Shown: positions 55,092 through 64,000 of the stretch, piece after piece
Layout of the letters: each line of letters begins with the position of its first letter
Position numbering within the stretch: the stretch's first letter is position 1
The notes under the pieces: model-generated
Told to the model about the DNA's origin: nothing
The model's input: only the letters and a program-made list of their open reading frames with translations
Databases searched by the model: none
Position numbers and translations under genes: made by a program
NCBI RefSeq assembly: GCF_014596725.1
Contig: NZ_JACVEG010000007.1
Span: forward strand, 62,353-126,352
Length of the DNA stretch: 64,000 nucleotides
From: Vibrio sp. Y2-5
GTDB taxonomy: Bacteria; Pseudomonadota; Gammaproteobacteria; Enterobacterales; Vibrionaceae
Direction of reading: 5' to 3'

Positions 55092-56091
55092 AGTTTTGAG
55101 TCGGTGGTAACGGTTTTTCTTGGTCACCATCATGTGAGTTGTCATAAATCTCAATGCCATCACGGCGAGTTTTGAGAAGCGATAACTGCCACATATATTG
55201 CTCTGGATGAGGACGAACTAAGTCTTCAATCGCTTGGTTCATTGCGCGCGCATCCGCTTCTTCATCACCTGTCGGGAAGTTTTCTAACGCAGGTAAAATA
55301 TGTACTTCATATTTCTGTGTTTTGTCGTTATACGCAGGTAGTACAGGAACGACTTTCGCTTTTGAAAGGCGAGCCATTTTACCAAAGCCTTTTAAGGTCG
55401 CTTTTTCTGTACCAAAGAAGGGAACGAAAACGGAGTTCGCCTCACCGAAATCTTCATCCGGTAACCAGTAACCTAAATAACCATCTTTGATAGAGCGAAC
55501 AAAAGGCTTAACCCCTGCGTCACGAGCGAAGATGCGGCCACCATACTGCATACGCTGAACGTGCATTAGCCAGTCGCCGATTGGGTTACGCTGAGGTTTC
55601 ATGATGGTTGTTACTTTGTAGCCTTTCGCAGCCAGCATTACCGCTGGGTAATCCACGGCCCAAGCATGCGGTGCAAGGATAATCACCTTTTCACCAGCAT
55701 CAAGAAGTGGCAATAGGTTTTCTTCGCCAATCATCACACCGCGGTTTTGGTTATGTTTGGTTGAGCGAGCCAAAAACTCAGAATACCCCAACATGTACTG
55801 GGCCGCTTTGACAAACGTTTCTTCTAAGATTTCCTGACGTTCTTGCTCGGATTTCTCAGGGAAGCAGTAAGCTAGGTTAACGCGAGCACGACGAACCACT
55901 CGACCATTTTTCTTTATGGCAAATCGAGAAAGTTTACGCGCTAATCCGTCACGCCATGACACGGGCATAAAAGCGAATAGAGCAGCGAAAGCGATACCTA
56001 TCCACGTGCCCCAATGTTTCGGATGAAGAAAAGACCACTCAAACGTTGGATTATGTAAGTATTTATTGATGCTGTTATCGTTGTCGCTCAC
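55090..56091 (-). CDS. lpxN: Lipid A secondary acyltransferase, LpxM/LpxN type
   Basis: A 333-residue inner-membrane acyltransferase of the HtrB/MsbB family. It has an N-terminal membrane helix (about 28-46) and the catalytic H-x4-D (H142 to D147, HAWAVD). From memory, the V. cholerae homologue at this position (VC0212) is LpxN, which adds a 3-hydroxylaurate chain to lipid A and affects polymyxin sensitivity and TLR4 signalling. The symbol rests on that synteny; the generic call is LpxM-like. Confidence 0.85.
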   Translation of the reverse strand: MSDNDNSINKYLHNPTFEWSFLHPKHWGTWIGIAFAALFAFMPVSWRDGLARKLSRFAIKKNGRVVRRARVNLAYCFPEKSEQERQEILEETFVKAAQYMLGYSEFLARSTKHNQNRGVMIGEENLLPLLDAGEKVIILAPHAWAVDYPAVMLAAKGYKVTTIMKPQRNPIGDWLMHVQRMQYGGRIFARDAGVKPFVRSIKDGYLGYWLPDEDFGEANSVFVPFFGTEKATLKGFGKMARLSKAKVVPVLPAYNDKTQKYEVHILPALENFPTGDEEADARAMNQAIEDLVRPHPEQYMWQLSLLKTRRDGIEIYDNSHDGDQEKPLPPTQN

Positions 56092-56107
56092 AAGCAGAAC
56101 CTTTTAT

Positions 56108-57055
56108 TTACTGGTATCGGGCATTGGTTTGTGTTTCATCTGGCAGTGATTTAAACCGCTTGTGAAGCCACATCCACTGTTCTGGGGCGCGAAGTATAAT
56201 CTCTTCAACAAATTTATTCATGTAGGCTGCCGCAGCTTTTTCATCGTTTTGAGGGTAGTTACCCTCAATGGATTGATCAGCAATCAGCTCGTATTTACCT
56301 TGTGAATTTCTAAAACCGGAAACAGGCACAATTGCACACTTACTAGCGTATGCCAGAATGCTGGTGCCCGTAGTGGTACACGCTTCTTCTACCGCAAAGA
56401 AAGGCACGAAAACAGATTTGTTATGTCCGTAGTCTTGGTCTGGCAAATAGAACAGACGTTCACCTTGGCGCATAACACGAATCATTTTCTTTAAATCGGT
56501 GCGATAAACGAGTCGGTTACCATTGCGTGTTCGGCCGCGGTACTGAATAAACTCATACGCAGGGTTGCTGTGAGGACGATAGACACCATAGCCACTAAGG
56601 CCAATCACTGCGAAGGCACGAGCTGTGATTTCTAAATTCAAAGCGTGCACGCCACACAGTAAAGCACCTTTACCGTTCTCTGCATGTTTGCGCACAACTG
56701 CAACATCTTTTTCGTCCAAAATGCGCTTAAAACGCCAGGTTGGCCAAAACCAGGTAATACCGGTTTCAATCAGAGCCATACCGGTATTTTTGAAGTTTTC
56801 GAGCACCATTTTATCGATATGTTCTTCTGACATATCGGGAAACGCGAGCTCTAAGTTTCTTTTAGCAATAAAGACCCGTTTTTTGCCAAAGCGCATGCCA
56901 AATGCCCCAATTGCGTGGCCAAGTTTCAGCAACATGCGGTATGGCAATAGGTTTACGGTTAAGGCGAGTAAGCCAAACCCAAACCACACACCCCAATATT
57001 TAGGATGCAGCAGGGAAAGGGAGAACTCTGGTTTGCCGGGTCTTTTTTTGCTCAT
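56108..57055 (-). CDS. lpxL: Lipid A secondary acyltransferase, LpxL type
   Basis: A 315-residue HtrB/LpxL-family enzyme that adds the first secondary acyl chain to Kdo2-lipid IVA at the inner membrane. The N-terminal helix lies at about 22-40, and the motif H-x4-E is at H137 to E142 (HALNLE), as in LpxL/LpxP. It starts 5 bases after the slmA stop and is followed by the LpxN-type gene after 16 bases, forming the operon slmA-lpxL-lpxN. Confidence 0.88.
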   Translation of the reverse strand: MSKKRPGKPEFSLSLLHPKYWGVWFGFGLLALTVNLLPYRMLLKLGHAIGAFGMRFGKKRVFIAKRNLELAFPDMSEEHIDKMVLENFKNTGMALIETGITWFWPTWRFKRILDEKDVAVVRKHAENGKGALLCGVHALNLEITARAFAVIGLSGYGVYRPHSNPAYEFIQYRGRTRNGNRLVYRTDLKKMIRVMRQGERLFYLPDQDYGHNKSVFVPFFAVEEACTTTGTSILAYASKCAIVPVSGFRNSQGKYELIADQSIEGNYPQNDEKAAAAYMNKFVEEIILRAPEQWMWLHKRFKSLPDETQTNARYQ

Positions 57056-57060
57056 TGTCT

Positions 57061-57651
57061 TTACTTAATTTGTGCGCTGAGTAATGCCCAGTATTCTTCA
57101 AAGTTTGCGGTTGGTTGATATTTAAAGTCTGAACGTACAAAACGGTTCAAACTTCCTTCAACTTGGCCGAGCAACTGGGCGGCTAGTGTTTTTTCATCAA
57201 CTGGGAATGATTTTCCTTCACGAATTTTACGCTCTCGCAGTATTTGACGCAAAGAGGTTTCAATTCGTTCAAACAGTTGGTTAATTCTGTCACGCAGACG
57301 TTCATTTTCAAACATTAGAGCATGTCCTGACAGAATTCTTGTCAGGCCAGGGTTACGTTCTGAGAAAGCCAGAATAAGTTGCATCACTAATCGAATGCGA
57401 TTGAGGGTATCTTTCTCTTCATCAACAATGCGGTTAATTCGTGACATTAACGATTCTTCAATAAACTCGATTAGGCCTTCGAACATACGCGCCTTACTTG
57501 GAAAATGGCGATATAAGGCAGCCTCTGAAACGCCAACTTGGGCGGCGAGTTTTGCAGTCGTGATGCGTGAAGCACCTTCGTTTGACTCAAGCATTTCAGC
57601 AAGAGCTTGGAGAATTTCTTCGCGGCGATTAGTTTTTTTATTGCCGGCCAT
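57061..57651 (-). CDS. slmA: Nucleoid occlusion factor SlmA
   Basis: SlmA is a TetR-family DNA-binding protein that binds chromosomal SBS sites and antagonises FtsZ over the nucleoid. From the ATG at 57651 the protein has 196 residues, the normal length, beginning [20 protein letters not shown]. The TetR helix-turn-helix reads [21 protein letters not shown] longer frame start 27 bases upstream adds nine unconserved residues. Confidence 0.97.
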   Translation of the reverse strand: MAGNKKTNRREEILQALAEMLESNEGASRITTAKLAAQVGVSEAALYRHFPSKARMFEGLIEFIEESLMSRINRIVDEEKDTLNRIRLVMQLILAFSERNPGLTRILSGHALMFENERLRDRINQLFERIETSLRQILRERKIREGKSFPVDEKTLAAQLLGQVEGSLNRFVRSDFKYQPTANFEEYWALLSAQIK

Positions 57652-57781
57652 AACCCGTATCTTCCTTCTGGTTATCACTGCTTATCACGAGATAATGGTT
57701 GCGTGGAATAGACGCCATTACTTCGTAAGTTCGAGATTATTTAAAGAGGAAGTAGGTGGAATCACCACCTACGATTTGCGT

Positions 57782-59014
57782 TTAACTGTCCGTTTTATTG
57801 ATGAAGCTGTTTATCAGCAGCATTAAAGCGCTTGCCAGTTCAGCTTTGCTTGCCAATGGCAGTGCTTGTTCGCCTTGTCGCCAATAGACGGTTAATGCGT
57901 TGTCATCACTATTAAAACCTTGGCCTTCGACAGATACGTCGTTAGCACAGATCATATCGAGGTTTTTGCTGGTTAACTTACCGCGTGCGTATTGCTCCAC
58001 GTTTTGCGTTTCAGCAGCGAAGCCGACCGTAAAAGGACGCTTTTCTGTTAAAGCCGCAACGGAAGCGACGATGTCAGGGTTTTTAACCATAGTGATGGTA
58101 AGAGTGTCGTTGTCACCCGTTTTCTTAATTTTTTGTTCAGCGACTTGTTCTGGACGGTAATCTGCTACTGCCGCACAAGCAATAAATACATCATGTTCTG
58201 TCGCGGCTTGCATGACAGCATCATGCATATCCAGCGCGCTCTCAACATTAATACGTTTTACTTGTTCTGGTGTAGCCAAACTTACAGGGCCAGAGACTAA
58301 AGTCACTTGCGCGCCCATTCTTGCTGCTGCGTCCGCAATTGCAAACCCCATTTTGCCAGAACTGTGATTGGTCACGTAACGAACAGGATCAAGTGCTTCA
58401 CGAGTTGGACCTGCGGTGATCAGTATGCGTTTCCCATCTAACGGTTTTTCAGTAGATAGGAGTTTTTGACCAAAGAATGCTTCACAGTGATGAACTAAAT
58501 CCATCGGTTCTAACATGCGGCCTTTACCCACATCACCGCATGCTTGTTGACCAGAAGCCGGGCCCCAAATCATTGCGCCACGACGAGCAAGGGTCACTAG
58601 GTTTTCCTGAGTTGCCGGATTGCCGTACATCTGCTGATTCATTGCAGGTGAGACCGCAATAGGTGCGTCTGTTGCCAGTACTAAAGTAGTGAGCAAATCG
58701 TTACCCATACCTGCTGCCATACGTGCAATAAGATCAGCGGTTGCTGGTGCAAGCAGCACTAAGTCTGCCCATTTAGCCAGCTCAATGTGGCTCATTGATG
58801 CTTCTGCACTCGGGTCAAGCAAGCTGTAAGAAACGGGATTGCCGGAGACGGCTTGCATAGTAAGTGGCGTAATGAACTCACGCGCAGCATCAGTCATTAC
58901 TACTTGAACTTGTGCGCCACGCTCAATCAAACGTCGCGTTAATTCTGCGCATTTGTAGGCGGCGATGCCCCCACTGATGCCAAGCAGAATTCTTTTTCCT
59001 GCCAAAGTTTGCAT
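57782..59014 (-). CDS. coaBC: Bifunctional CoaBC (phosphopantothenoylcysteine synthetase/decarboxylase)
   Basis: CoaBC performs two steps of coenzyme A synthesis. The N-terminal CoaC flavoprotein domain (1-190) shows [10 protein letters not shown], the catalytic H76 in [11 protein letters not shown], the PAMN loop and the [13 protein letters not shown]ys loop. The C-terminal CoaB domain (about 195-405) has [16 protein letters not shown](V)TNHSSGKMG and AAVADYRP. Total length, 410, is standard. It is separated from slmA by 130 bases. Confidence 0.97.
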   Translation of the reverse strand: MQTLAGKRILLGISGGIAAYKCAELTRRLIERGAQVQVVMTDAAREFITPLTMQAVSGNPVSYSLLDPSAEASMSHIELAKWADLVLLAPATADLIARMAAGMGNDLLTTLVLATDAPIAVSPAMNQQMYGNPATQENLVTLARRGAMIWGPASGQQACGDVGKGRMLEPMDLVHHCEAFFGQKLLSTEKPLDGKRILITAGPTREALDPVRYVTNHSSGKMGFAIADAAARMGAQVTLVSGPVSLATPEQVKRINVESALDMHDAVMQAATEHDVFIACAAVADYRPEQVAEQKIKKTGDNDTLTITMVKNPDIVASVAALTEKRPFTVGFAAETQNVEQYARGKLTSKNLDMICANDVSVEGQGFNSDDNALTVYWRQGEQALPLASKAELASALMLLINSFINKTDS

Positions 59015-59220
59015 TCTGGATTCCTCAAAAAATCTGCGGGTTATGTTAGCACAACTCCCAGAATATGTATGAGCTGTGTCAACTTAACAATCTACACTGG
59101 CGGAATATATGAGATTTTGCTTACACATCGGCGAGATTTTCTTTAAGAAAAGATTCCTCCGGAAGATAATGTCTTATGTATCAATAAAACCAATATAAAA
59201 AATCAAACGCTGGAGCACCT

Positions 59221-60900
59221 ATGTTTCGTTCGATGAGAAGCCGTACCAAGTTGTTATTACTAACAGTTGTCCCGTTAGTTGTGATAACCAGTGTCAGTTC
59301 TATGGTGTATTACTGGATAGGGATGAACAGTTTGCAACAAGAGCTGACTCAATATCGTGAGCAGTTAGTTAACAACCGTAAGCAAGAGCTAAAAGCCTAC
59401 CTAATGATGGGTGTGACGGCGGTTAAGTCTCTTTATGAAAAAGACAGCAGCACTGAAAACAAAGCGTTGGCAAAGGAAATCTTAAAGTCGATGCGCTTTG
59501 AAAGCGATGGCTACTTTTTTGCGTACGACTCAAAAGGTGTGAATACCCTTCACGCAATGAATTCATCACTGGAAGGCAAAAACCTTTACGGATTAAAGGA
59601 TGAGAATGGCGTCCCTGTTATTGCAGGTTTGATTGATGCGGCTAAAACGGGTGATGGGTTCTTATACTTCTCATGGCAAAAACCTTCTATTAAGGCTCAA
59701 GCACCGAAATTAGGTTATGCAGAATATTTACCGAAGTGGGATTGGGTGTTAGGTACAGGTATTTACATCGATGATATCGATACTCAGCTTGCCGAATATC
59801 AAAAGCAGCGCTTGGCCGTTTTACATGACCAAACTTATTCAGCAGTGGGTCTATCTTTCCTAGGCTTGTTGATTACTAGCTTGATTGTGAGCTTGCTTGT
59901 GGCTCGTGGTGTAGCACCGTTGCAGCATATTGTTGGCTCTCTGAAAGATGTGGCTGCGGGTGGTGGTGATTTGACGGCTCGTTTGAAAGTGGAAAGTCAC
60001 GACGAAGTTGGTGAAGTAGCGAAAGCATTCAATGATTTCATGGACAAGCTTCATCCGATGATCGCCGATATTCGACGTTCTGCCGATGACGTAAGCAGTG
60101 CAGCTATGGAGCTGGATAAGCAAACGTCTAAATCCAGCCATCAGATGAATGAACACTGTTTAGAAACCGACAAAGTTGTCACTGCGGTAACAGAGATGAG
60201 TGCGACCTCTCGTGAGGTGGCGAACAACACCAACGCAACTGCACAAGCTATTGAGTCTGCAAATCAGCAAATTATCGAAGCTCAGAGAGAAGTGAACCTA
60301 GCTATTGAAGGCATTGGCGCTCTGGTCAATGAAGTCGATCTGACTTCTGATGCTATTCAAGAGCTAAGTCAACAAACCAGTAAGATTACTCAAGTTCTTA
60401 AAGTGATTGGTGATATAGCTGACCAAACTAACCTGTTAGCGCTAAATGCAGCAATAGAAGCGGCGCGAGCGGGTGAGCAAGGGCGTGGTTTTGCGGTGGT
60501 CGCTGATGAAGTGCGCTCTCTGGCGAGCAGAACGCAAAACAGCACAAAAGAGATTGGCGACATGATTGAAGCGTTGCATCAAGGTGTTAACAAAGCGGTC
60601 ACCAGTATGAATGTCAGCCAAGAACGTGGAGAGAAGACGGCGTTAGAGTCAGTTCAGATTAAAGAAACGCTCTCTGGTATTTCTAATGCGGTTTCAGTGA
60701 TTCAAGACATGAGTACCCAAACGGCTTCCGCTGCTGAGCAGCAAAGTGCAGTAGCTGAAGAGATTAACCAGAATCTTGTGACTATTCAGCATATTGTGAA
60801 TGATCTGAGTGAAAACCTGAAATACTCGGAATCGATCAGCCATCGTTTAACGCATTCTGGAGACAAAGTAGGAAGCTTGGTTGGACACTTTAAGGTTTAA
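59221..60900 (+). CDS. Methyl-accepting chemotaxis protein with single Cache domain
   Basis: A 559-residue chemoreceptor: TM1 (about 10-32), a periplasmic sCache_2-like domain (about 40-195) with [16 protein letters not shown] and [17 protein letters not shown]2 (about 205-228), HAMP, and a signalling tip ([20 protein letters not shown]) near residue 400. It lacks a CheR-binding pentapeptide. Cache_2 domains often bind small organic acids; the ligand is not deducible. A homologue occupies this place between coaBC and radC in V. cholerae (VC0216, from memory). Confidence 0.92.
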   Translation: MFRSMRSRTKLLLLTVVPLVVITSVSSMVYYWIGMNSLQQELTQYREQLVNNRKQELKAYLMMGVTAVKSLYEKDSSTENKALAKEILKSMRFESDGYFFAYDSKGVNTLHAMNSSLEGKNLYGLKDENGVPVIAGLIDAAKTGDGFLYFSWQKPSIKAQAPKLGYAEYLPKWDWVLGTGIYIDDIDTQLAEYQKQRLAVLHDQTYSAVGLSFLGLLITSLIVSLLVARGVAPLQHIVGSLKDVAAGGGDLTARLKVESHDEVGEVAKAFNDFMDKLHPMIADIRRSADDVSSAAMELDKQTSKSSHQMNEHCLETDKVVTAVTEMSATSREVANNTNATAQAIESANQQIIEAQREVNLAIEGIGALVNEVDLTSDAIQELSQQTSKITQVLKVIGDIADQTNLLALNAAIEAARAGEQGRGFAVVADEVRSLASRTQNSTKEIGDMIEALHQGVNKAVTSMNVSQERGEKTALESVQIKETLSGISNAVSVIQDMSTQTASAAEQQSAVAEEINQNLVTIQHIVNDLSENLKYSESISHRLTHSGDKVGSLVGHFKV

Positions 60901-60940
60901 CCAACACCCTCGCTTCAAGCAATATTGAACCCAGTCTAAA

Positions 60941-60976
60941 AATCCCCAAAGCCAGTTGCGGTTTTGGGGATTTTTT
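60941..60976 (+). terminator. Terminator of the Cache chemoreceptor gene
   Basis: AATCCCCAAA/TTTGGGGATT (10-bp stem, 12-base loop) with a T-run. Confidence 0.93.
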
Positions 60977-61000
60977 CGTTTTTGTATGCCAAATATCCCT

Positions 61001-61030
61001 CAACGACTTGGAGTTGCAGCTTCAAGTTGG
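61001..61030. repeat. Possible short palindromic repeat remnant
   Basis: ACTTGGAG and CTTCAAGT flank TTGCAG. This resembles the CTTGAAG-type arms seen in Vibrio intergenic repeats but is short and incomplete. Confidence 0.3.
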
Positions 61031-61052
61031 AAGAGTATAGACAGGAGCTGAT

Positions 61053-61727
61053 ATGAAGCGAAAATTTCTTCCTAGTGAATCCATGCCCCGTGAGAAGCTG
61101 TTATCGCGAGGCCCTCAATCCCTTTCTGATGCAGAGCTGCTCGCCATATTACTTCGTACAGGTACTCAAGGAATGAATGTATTGGAGTTGGCTGATTTTT
61201 TGTTACGAGAGTTTGGTTCGTTGCGATCTCTGTTTTCCTCATCCAAAGATCACTTCTGCCAGCACAAAGGATTAGGCGAAGCTAAATATGTTCAGATGCA
61301 GGCATCACTAGAAATCACTCAGAGGTTTTTGGCAGAAACATTAAAGCGCGGAGAGGCTTTAACCAGCCCTCAGCAGACTCAGTTGTATCTTTCGAGTGTG
61401 TTGCGCGACAGGCAGCGTGAGGCTTTCTATATTCTTTTTCTCGATAATCAGCATCGGGTTATTCAGGATGAAATCTTGTTTGAAGGTACCATTGATGCTG
61501 CCAGTGTTTATCCAAGAGAAGTGGTAAAACGCGCACTTCACCACAATGCTGCAGCGCTCATCTTGGCGCACAATCACCCTTCAGGTGTGGCTGAACCCAG
61601 TCAGTCAGATAGAAGGATCACCAGTCGTATCACTGACGCTTTAGCTTTAGTGGATATTCGAGTCTTGGATCACTTTGTTGTTGGGGACGGAGAAATCGTT
61701 TCTTTTGCTGAGCGAGGGTGGATGTAA
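61053..61727 (+). CDS. radC: RadC family protein (JAB/MPN metalloprotease fold)
   Basis: A 224-residue RadC protein. The N-terminal helix-hairpin-helix-like region has [12 protein letters not shown], and the C-terminal JAMM/MPN domain shows the metal motif LAHNHPSG followed by SD. The name derives from a DNA-repair phenotype later reassigned, so function is uncertain. The radC-rpmB-rpmG order is conserved in many gammaproteobacteria. An ACAGGAG site precedes the start. Confidence 0.95.
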   Translation: MKRKFLPSESMPREKLLSRGPQSLSDAELLAILLRTGTQGMNVLELADFLLREFGSLRSLFSSSKDHFCQHKGLGEAKYVQMQASLEITQRFLAETLKRGEALTSPQQTQLYLSSVLRDRQREAFYILFLDNQHRVIQDEILFEGTIDAASVYPREVVKRALHHNAAALILAHNHPSGVAEPSQSDRRITSRITDALALVDIRVLDHFVVGDGEIVSFAERGWM

Positions 61728-62024
61728 ACATTGAGCGCTTCATTCTCACTTTTTATGAGCAAACCCAAGCTGCAAAATAGAACAACACCTTGCCAACTTT
61801 TGTATTTTCTATGGAATGAACGAGTCTAAAATGCAATGTTTAAACCTATCATTATGTTAAAAAACAATGCTTAAAAGAGATTTGTTGATGATTTCGCCTG
61901 AATGCGTAAAAAATGCTTAGCTTTCTGTCGTTTTCTGGTATGATTCGCACACATTTTTTGACACTAATTCAGCTCGCCAGAGAAAAAAGATCAGCGAATC
62001 CTGCAAAAAGGATCTGTTCGGGTC

Positions 62025-62060
62025 TTGAGCAATGGGTATCAAGTTAGTATAATGCGCGAC
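62025..62060 (+). promoter_or_regulatory. Strong sigma70 promoter for rpmB-rpmG with GC-rich discriminator
   Basis: TTGAGC (62025-62030), 17 bases, TATAAT (62048-62053), then GCGCGAC. The GC-rich discriminator is typical of stringently controlled ribosomal genes. Confidence 0.9.
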
Positions 62061-62068
62061 CTTTGATA

Positions 62069-62141
62069 GCCTTGCGTGGATTTTCCATAGCGGTTTTTAC
62101 CTCAGTTCTTTTTGAACATTAAGGGGTTCAGCCAGCAAGGT
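62069..62141 (+). other. Structured 5' leader of rpmB
   Basis: CCTTGC-TGG (62070-62079, one bulge) can pair with CCA-GCAAGG (62132-62140), and GTTC/GAAC forms a small hairpin near 62105. This could be an autoregulatory ribosomal-protein leader. Confidence 0.5.
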
Positions 62142-62176
62142 TGATATCGAGCTGAAACGATTTGGAGAAGACATTC

Positions 62177-62413
62177 ATGTCCCGAGTATGCCAAGTAACT
62201 GGTAAGCGTCCAGTAACGGGTAACAACCGTTCACACGCACGAAATGCTACTAAGCGTCGTTTTCTGCCGAACCTACAAACTCATCGTTTCTGGGTAGAGA
62301 GCGAAAAACGTTTTGTTAAACTACGTCTAACTGCTAAAGGCATGCGTATTATCGACAAGAAAGGCATCGATGCTGTTCTTGTTGACATCCGTGCACGTGG
62401 CGAAAACGTTTAA
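62177..62413 (+). CDS. rpmB: 50S ribosomal protein L28
   Basis: A 78-residue L28 starting [20 protein letters not shown]. The ATG at 62177 has GGAGAAG upstream; an in-frame start five codons earlier is not conserved. L28 is a component of the large subunit, co-transcribed with rpmG 13 bases downstream. Confidence 0.98.
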   Translation: MSRVCQVTGKRPVTGNNRSHARNATKRRFLPNLQTHRFWVESEKRFVKLRLTAKGMRIIDKKGIDAVLVDIRARGENV

Positions 62414-62426
62414 GAGGAATTAAGCA

Positions 62427-62594
62427 ATGGCTAAAGGCATTCGTGAGAAAATTCGTCTAGTATCATCTGCTGGTACTGGTCACTTCTACACTACTGACAA
62501 AAACAAGCGTAACATGCCAGGCAAATTCGAGATCAAAAAGTTTGATCCAGTAGTTCGCCAACACGTTATGTACAAAGAAGCGAAAATCAAGTAA
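62427..62594 (+). CDS. rpmG: 50S ribosomal protein L33
   Basis: A 55-residue L33 beginning [20 protein letters not shown] and ending in the basic KEAKIK. It lacks the zinc-binding Cys pairs, so it is the zinc-independent (C-minus) form. AGAGGAA lies before the ATG. It is followed by a terminator. Confidence 0.98.
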   Translation: MAKGIREKIRLVSSAGTGHFYTTDKNKRNMPGKFEIKKFDPVVRQHVMYKEAKIK

Positions 62595-62619
62595 TTGATT
62601 GCTCTCTTTAAGTAGTAAG

Positions 62620-62649
62620 AAAACCCAGCCTATAAGGTTGGGTTTTTTC
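62620..62649 (+). terminator. Terminator of rpmB-rpmG
   Basis: AACCCAGCC/GGTTGGGTT stem with TATAA loop and a TTTTTT run. Confidence 0.93.
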
Positions 62650-62792
62650 TTTTCTACGCCATGCTTTTTTCTGCAAGCTTCTGCTTGAAAGGCTCACTGT
62701 TCTGACACTCCTCTCTAGGATCTGCATTTTCTTCCTGTTAATCTACATCCACGCTTTTACTAAGGATCTCCTCATTTATTAAGGATAGCTTC

Positions 62793-63275
62793 ATGCGTGT
62801 TGCTCCTAGTCGCCGTCGTCGGTGGAACAATATTCTTATTCTGGCTGTGGTGTTATTTATCGGGGTTCTAAATCTTCCCGCCGTGATAAAAACCTACTTT
62901 ATGGAACCGCCCGCGCCAGCTTACCCAACGTTGCTCAATGCAGAGTGGCAGCTACAAGCGATACATTTTCCCCAGCAATCTTTAGAAAAGAACCAAGGAC
63001 GCTGGAGAGCGACGCCACCAACCAGTATTGCACCTGAAATATTGGTAGAACGCTGGAAAGCGTTGGTTGGTACTGAAGTCGATGATGAAACGTATCAGTC
63101 GTTTCTGCCTATTCTGCGTAATCCACAAACGGTAGAGGTGTGGTACAGCGATCGCGAAGAACCACAAAGGATCACTTTTTATCAGACACCGCGTTTTTGG
63201 CTGTTCAAAAACTGGCAAGATAAGTGGATAGCTATTTCGGTTGAACAAGGCTACTTGTTGCCTGAGAACGAATAA
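62793..63275 (+). CDS. Small membrane-anchored protein of unknown function
   Basis: A 160-residue protein with an Arg-rich start (PSRRRRW), one membrane helix (about 13-32) and a predicted periplasmic mixed alpha/beta domain. No enzymatic motif is seen. By recollection a similar gene lies between rpmG and mutM in V. cholerae (VC0220), so it is probably lineage-conserved. AAGGATAG precedes the ATG. It ends 25 bases before mutM. Confidence 0.75.
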   Translation: MRVAPSRRRRWNNILILAVVLFIGVLNLPAVIKTYFMEPPAPAYPTLLNAEWQLQAIHFPQQSLEKNQGRWRATPPTSIAPEILVERWKALVGTEVDDETYQSFLPILRNPQTVEVWYSDREEPQRITFYQTPRFWLFKNWQDKWIAISVEQGYLLPENE

Positions 63276-63300
63276 TCAAAAGAATGAGACAGGAAGTATT

Positions 63301-64000
63301 ATGCCAGAACTCCCAGAAGTAGAAGTCAGTCGTATGGGCATTTCTCCTCATCTTGTGGGGCAGAAAGTGCGGTCATTAGTCTTTCGTACACCGAAATTAC
63401 GTTGGGATATTCCCGTTGAACTGAAACAGATGGAAGGGCAGGTCATCCGTTCCATTTCCAGACGAGCGAAGTATTTGCTTATTGAAACCGATATCGGTAC
63501 GGCAATCGTGCATCTTGGGATGTCGGGGTCATTACGGGTGTTGGATGGGTTTATTACCGCAGGTAAGCACGATCACGTTGATCTCACTTTGAGCAATGGC
63601 AAAGTATTACGCTACAACGACCCTCGACGATTTGGCGCGTGGCTGTGGTGCCCAATTGGAGAATCACACGCTGTGCTCGGGAATATTGGCCCAGAGCCAC
63701 TAACGGATGAGTTTGATGCGCCATACATGGCTGAAAAGGCGAAGAACAAGCGTGTTGCGGTGAAGCAGTTCATTATGGACAACAAAGTTGTTGTCGGTGT
63801 AGGGAACATCTATGCCAGTGAATCGCTTTTTAGCTCTCGAATTCACCCACAACGCCCTGCTTGCTCTTTATCTTTGGACGAGTGGAAAACGCTGGTGGCA
63901 GAAATCAAAGCGGTGCTTACCGGTGCGATAGCTCAAGGTGGTACGACGCTAAAAGATTTTGCTCAGGCGGATGGTAAACCTGGCTATTTTGCTCAAGAGC
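63301..64000 (+). CDS. mutM: Formamidopyrimidine-DNA glycosylase (3' end cut by window)
   Basis: MutM (Fpg) excises 8-oxoguanine and ring-opened purines with beta/delta lyase activity. The protein starts with the diagnostic MPELPEVE (Pro2 nucleophile, Glu3), has the RRAKYLL Lys, [14 protein letters not shown] intercalation loop and NIYASE helix-two-turn-helix. The window ends at residue 233, before the C-terminal zinc finger. An AGGAAG site precedes the ATG. Confidence 0.96.
   Translation, partial: MPELPEVEVSRMGISPHLVGQKVRSLVFRTPKLRWDIPVELKQMEGQVIRSISRRAKYLLIETDIGTAIVHLGMSGSLRVLDGFITAGKHDHVDLTLSNGKVLRYNDPRRFGAWLWCPIGESHAVLGNIGPEPLTDEFDAPYMAEKAKNKRVAVKQFIMDNKVVVGVGNIYASESLFSSRIHPQRPACSLSLDEWKTLVAEIKAVLTGAIAQGGTTLKDFAQADGKPGYFAQE

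Larger units (their letters stand above)
61728..62176 (+). promoter_or_regulatory. rpmB-rpmG promoter and leader region
   Basis: 449 bases without a gene. A candidate upstream extended -10 (TGGTATGAT, near 61936) is followed by the main promoter at 62025-62053 and a leader of about 115 bases with pairing segments. Nothing else is recognised in the first 200 bases. Confidence 0.6.

Noticed and set aside
1..64000. Prophage, CRISPR, toxin-antitoxin or restriction system
   Set aside because: I saw no integrase, phage structural genes, repeat-spacer array, nuclease or methylase motifs in any frame considered.
1..64000. tRNA or rRNA genes
   Set aside because: No cloverleaf with a GGTTCGAATCC-type arm or rRNA sequence was recognised in the spacers I read; a dedicated tRNA scan would be decisive.

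Overview
The window is a chromosomal segment of a Vibrio-like gammaproteobacterium. Gene content and order match, as I remember it, the Vibrio cholerae chromosome 1 blocks hemCDXY/cyaA/cyaY/lysA/dapF/xerC/yigB and yicC/rph/pyrE/lpxN/lpxL/slmA/coaBC/radC/rpmB/rpmG/mutM. No rRNA, tRNA, CRISPR array, transposase or integrase gene was seen. Both window edges cut genes: hemY on the left and mutM on the right.

Region 1 (1-20840) is mostly core. It holds the heme operon hemC-hemD-hemX-hemY (minus strand), a divergent class I adenylate cyclase with a conserved CRP-type operator and a TTG start, frataxin cyaY, and lptM-lysA-dapF-DUF484-xerC-yigB. These are followed by a FIST/degenerate-GGDEF/EAL protein, a TapT-like tRNA modification enzyme, a two-domain lipoprotein, an EVE protein, yigL, pldB and an EAL-HDOD protein. 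A 265-bp MITE-like palindromic repeat lies between yigL and pldB.

Region 2 (20926-31470) is accessory. It opens with a compact arsenate operon: arsR, a dedicated GAPDH, a CX5R phosphatase and arsJ. In the described ArsJ pathway, GAPDH makes 1-arseno-3-phosphoglycerate and ArsJ exports it; the phosphatase between them has no assigned role that I know of. Then come an acyltransferase-3 protein, yhhM- and yhhN-like genes, a DUF4145-like protein, two very small ORFs with good ribosome sites, a T-rich intergenic desert with one PurR-like palindrome, yecH, yhgN, and an AraC regulator divergent from a MATE exporter.

Region 3 (31500-52490) is a beta-glucan (cellobiose/cellodextrin) utilisation island. 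It contains an outer-membrane sugar porin, a chemoreceptor, and a LacI-led operon of binding protein, two permeases, GH1 beta-glucosidase, ABC ATPase and GH94 phosphorylase. An aldose 1-epimerase diverges from a GH116-like glucosidase, and a second LacI regulator and a secreted GH9 enzyme follow. Related LacI-type operators precede the porin, the first LacI gene and the GH9 gene, and one perfect copy lies inside the first permease gene. A strong CRP site precedes the first LacI gene. The proposed flow is GH9 cleavage outside, porin entry, ABC import, then phosphorolysis or hydrolysis inside.

Region 4 (52515-64000) is core again: yicC, rph-pyrE with an attenuator-like hairpin, slmA-lpxL-lpxN, coaBC, a Cache chemoreceptor, radC, rpmB-rpmG behind a strong promoter with a structured leader, a small membrane protein of unknown function, and mutM.
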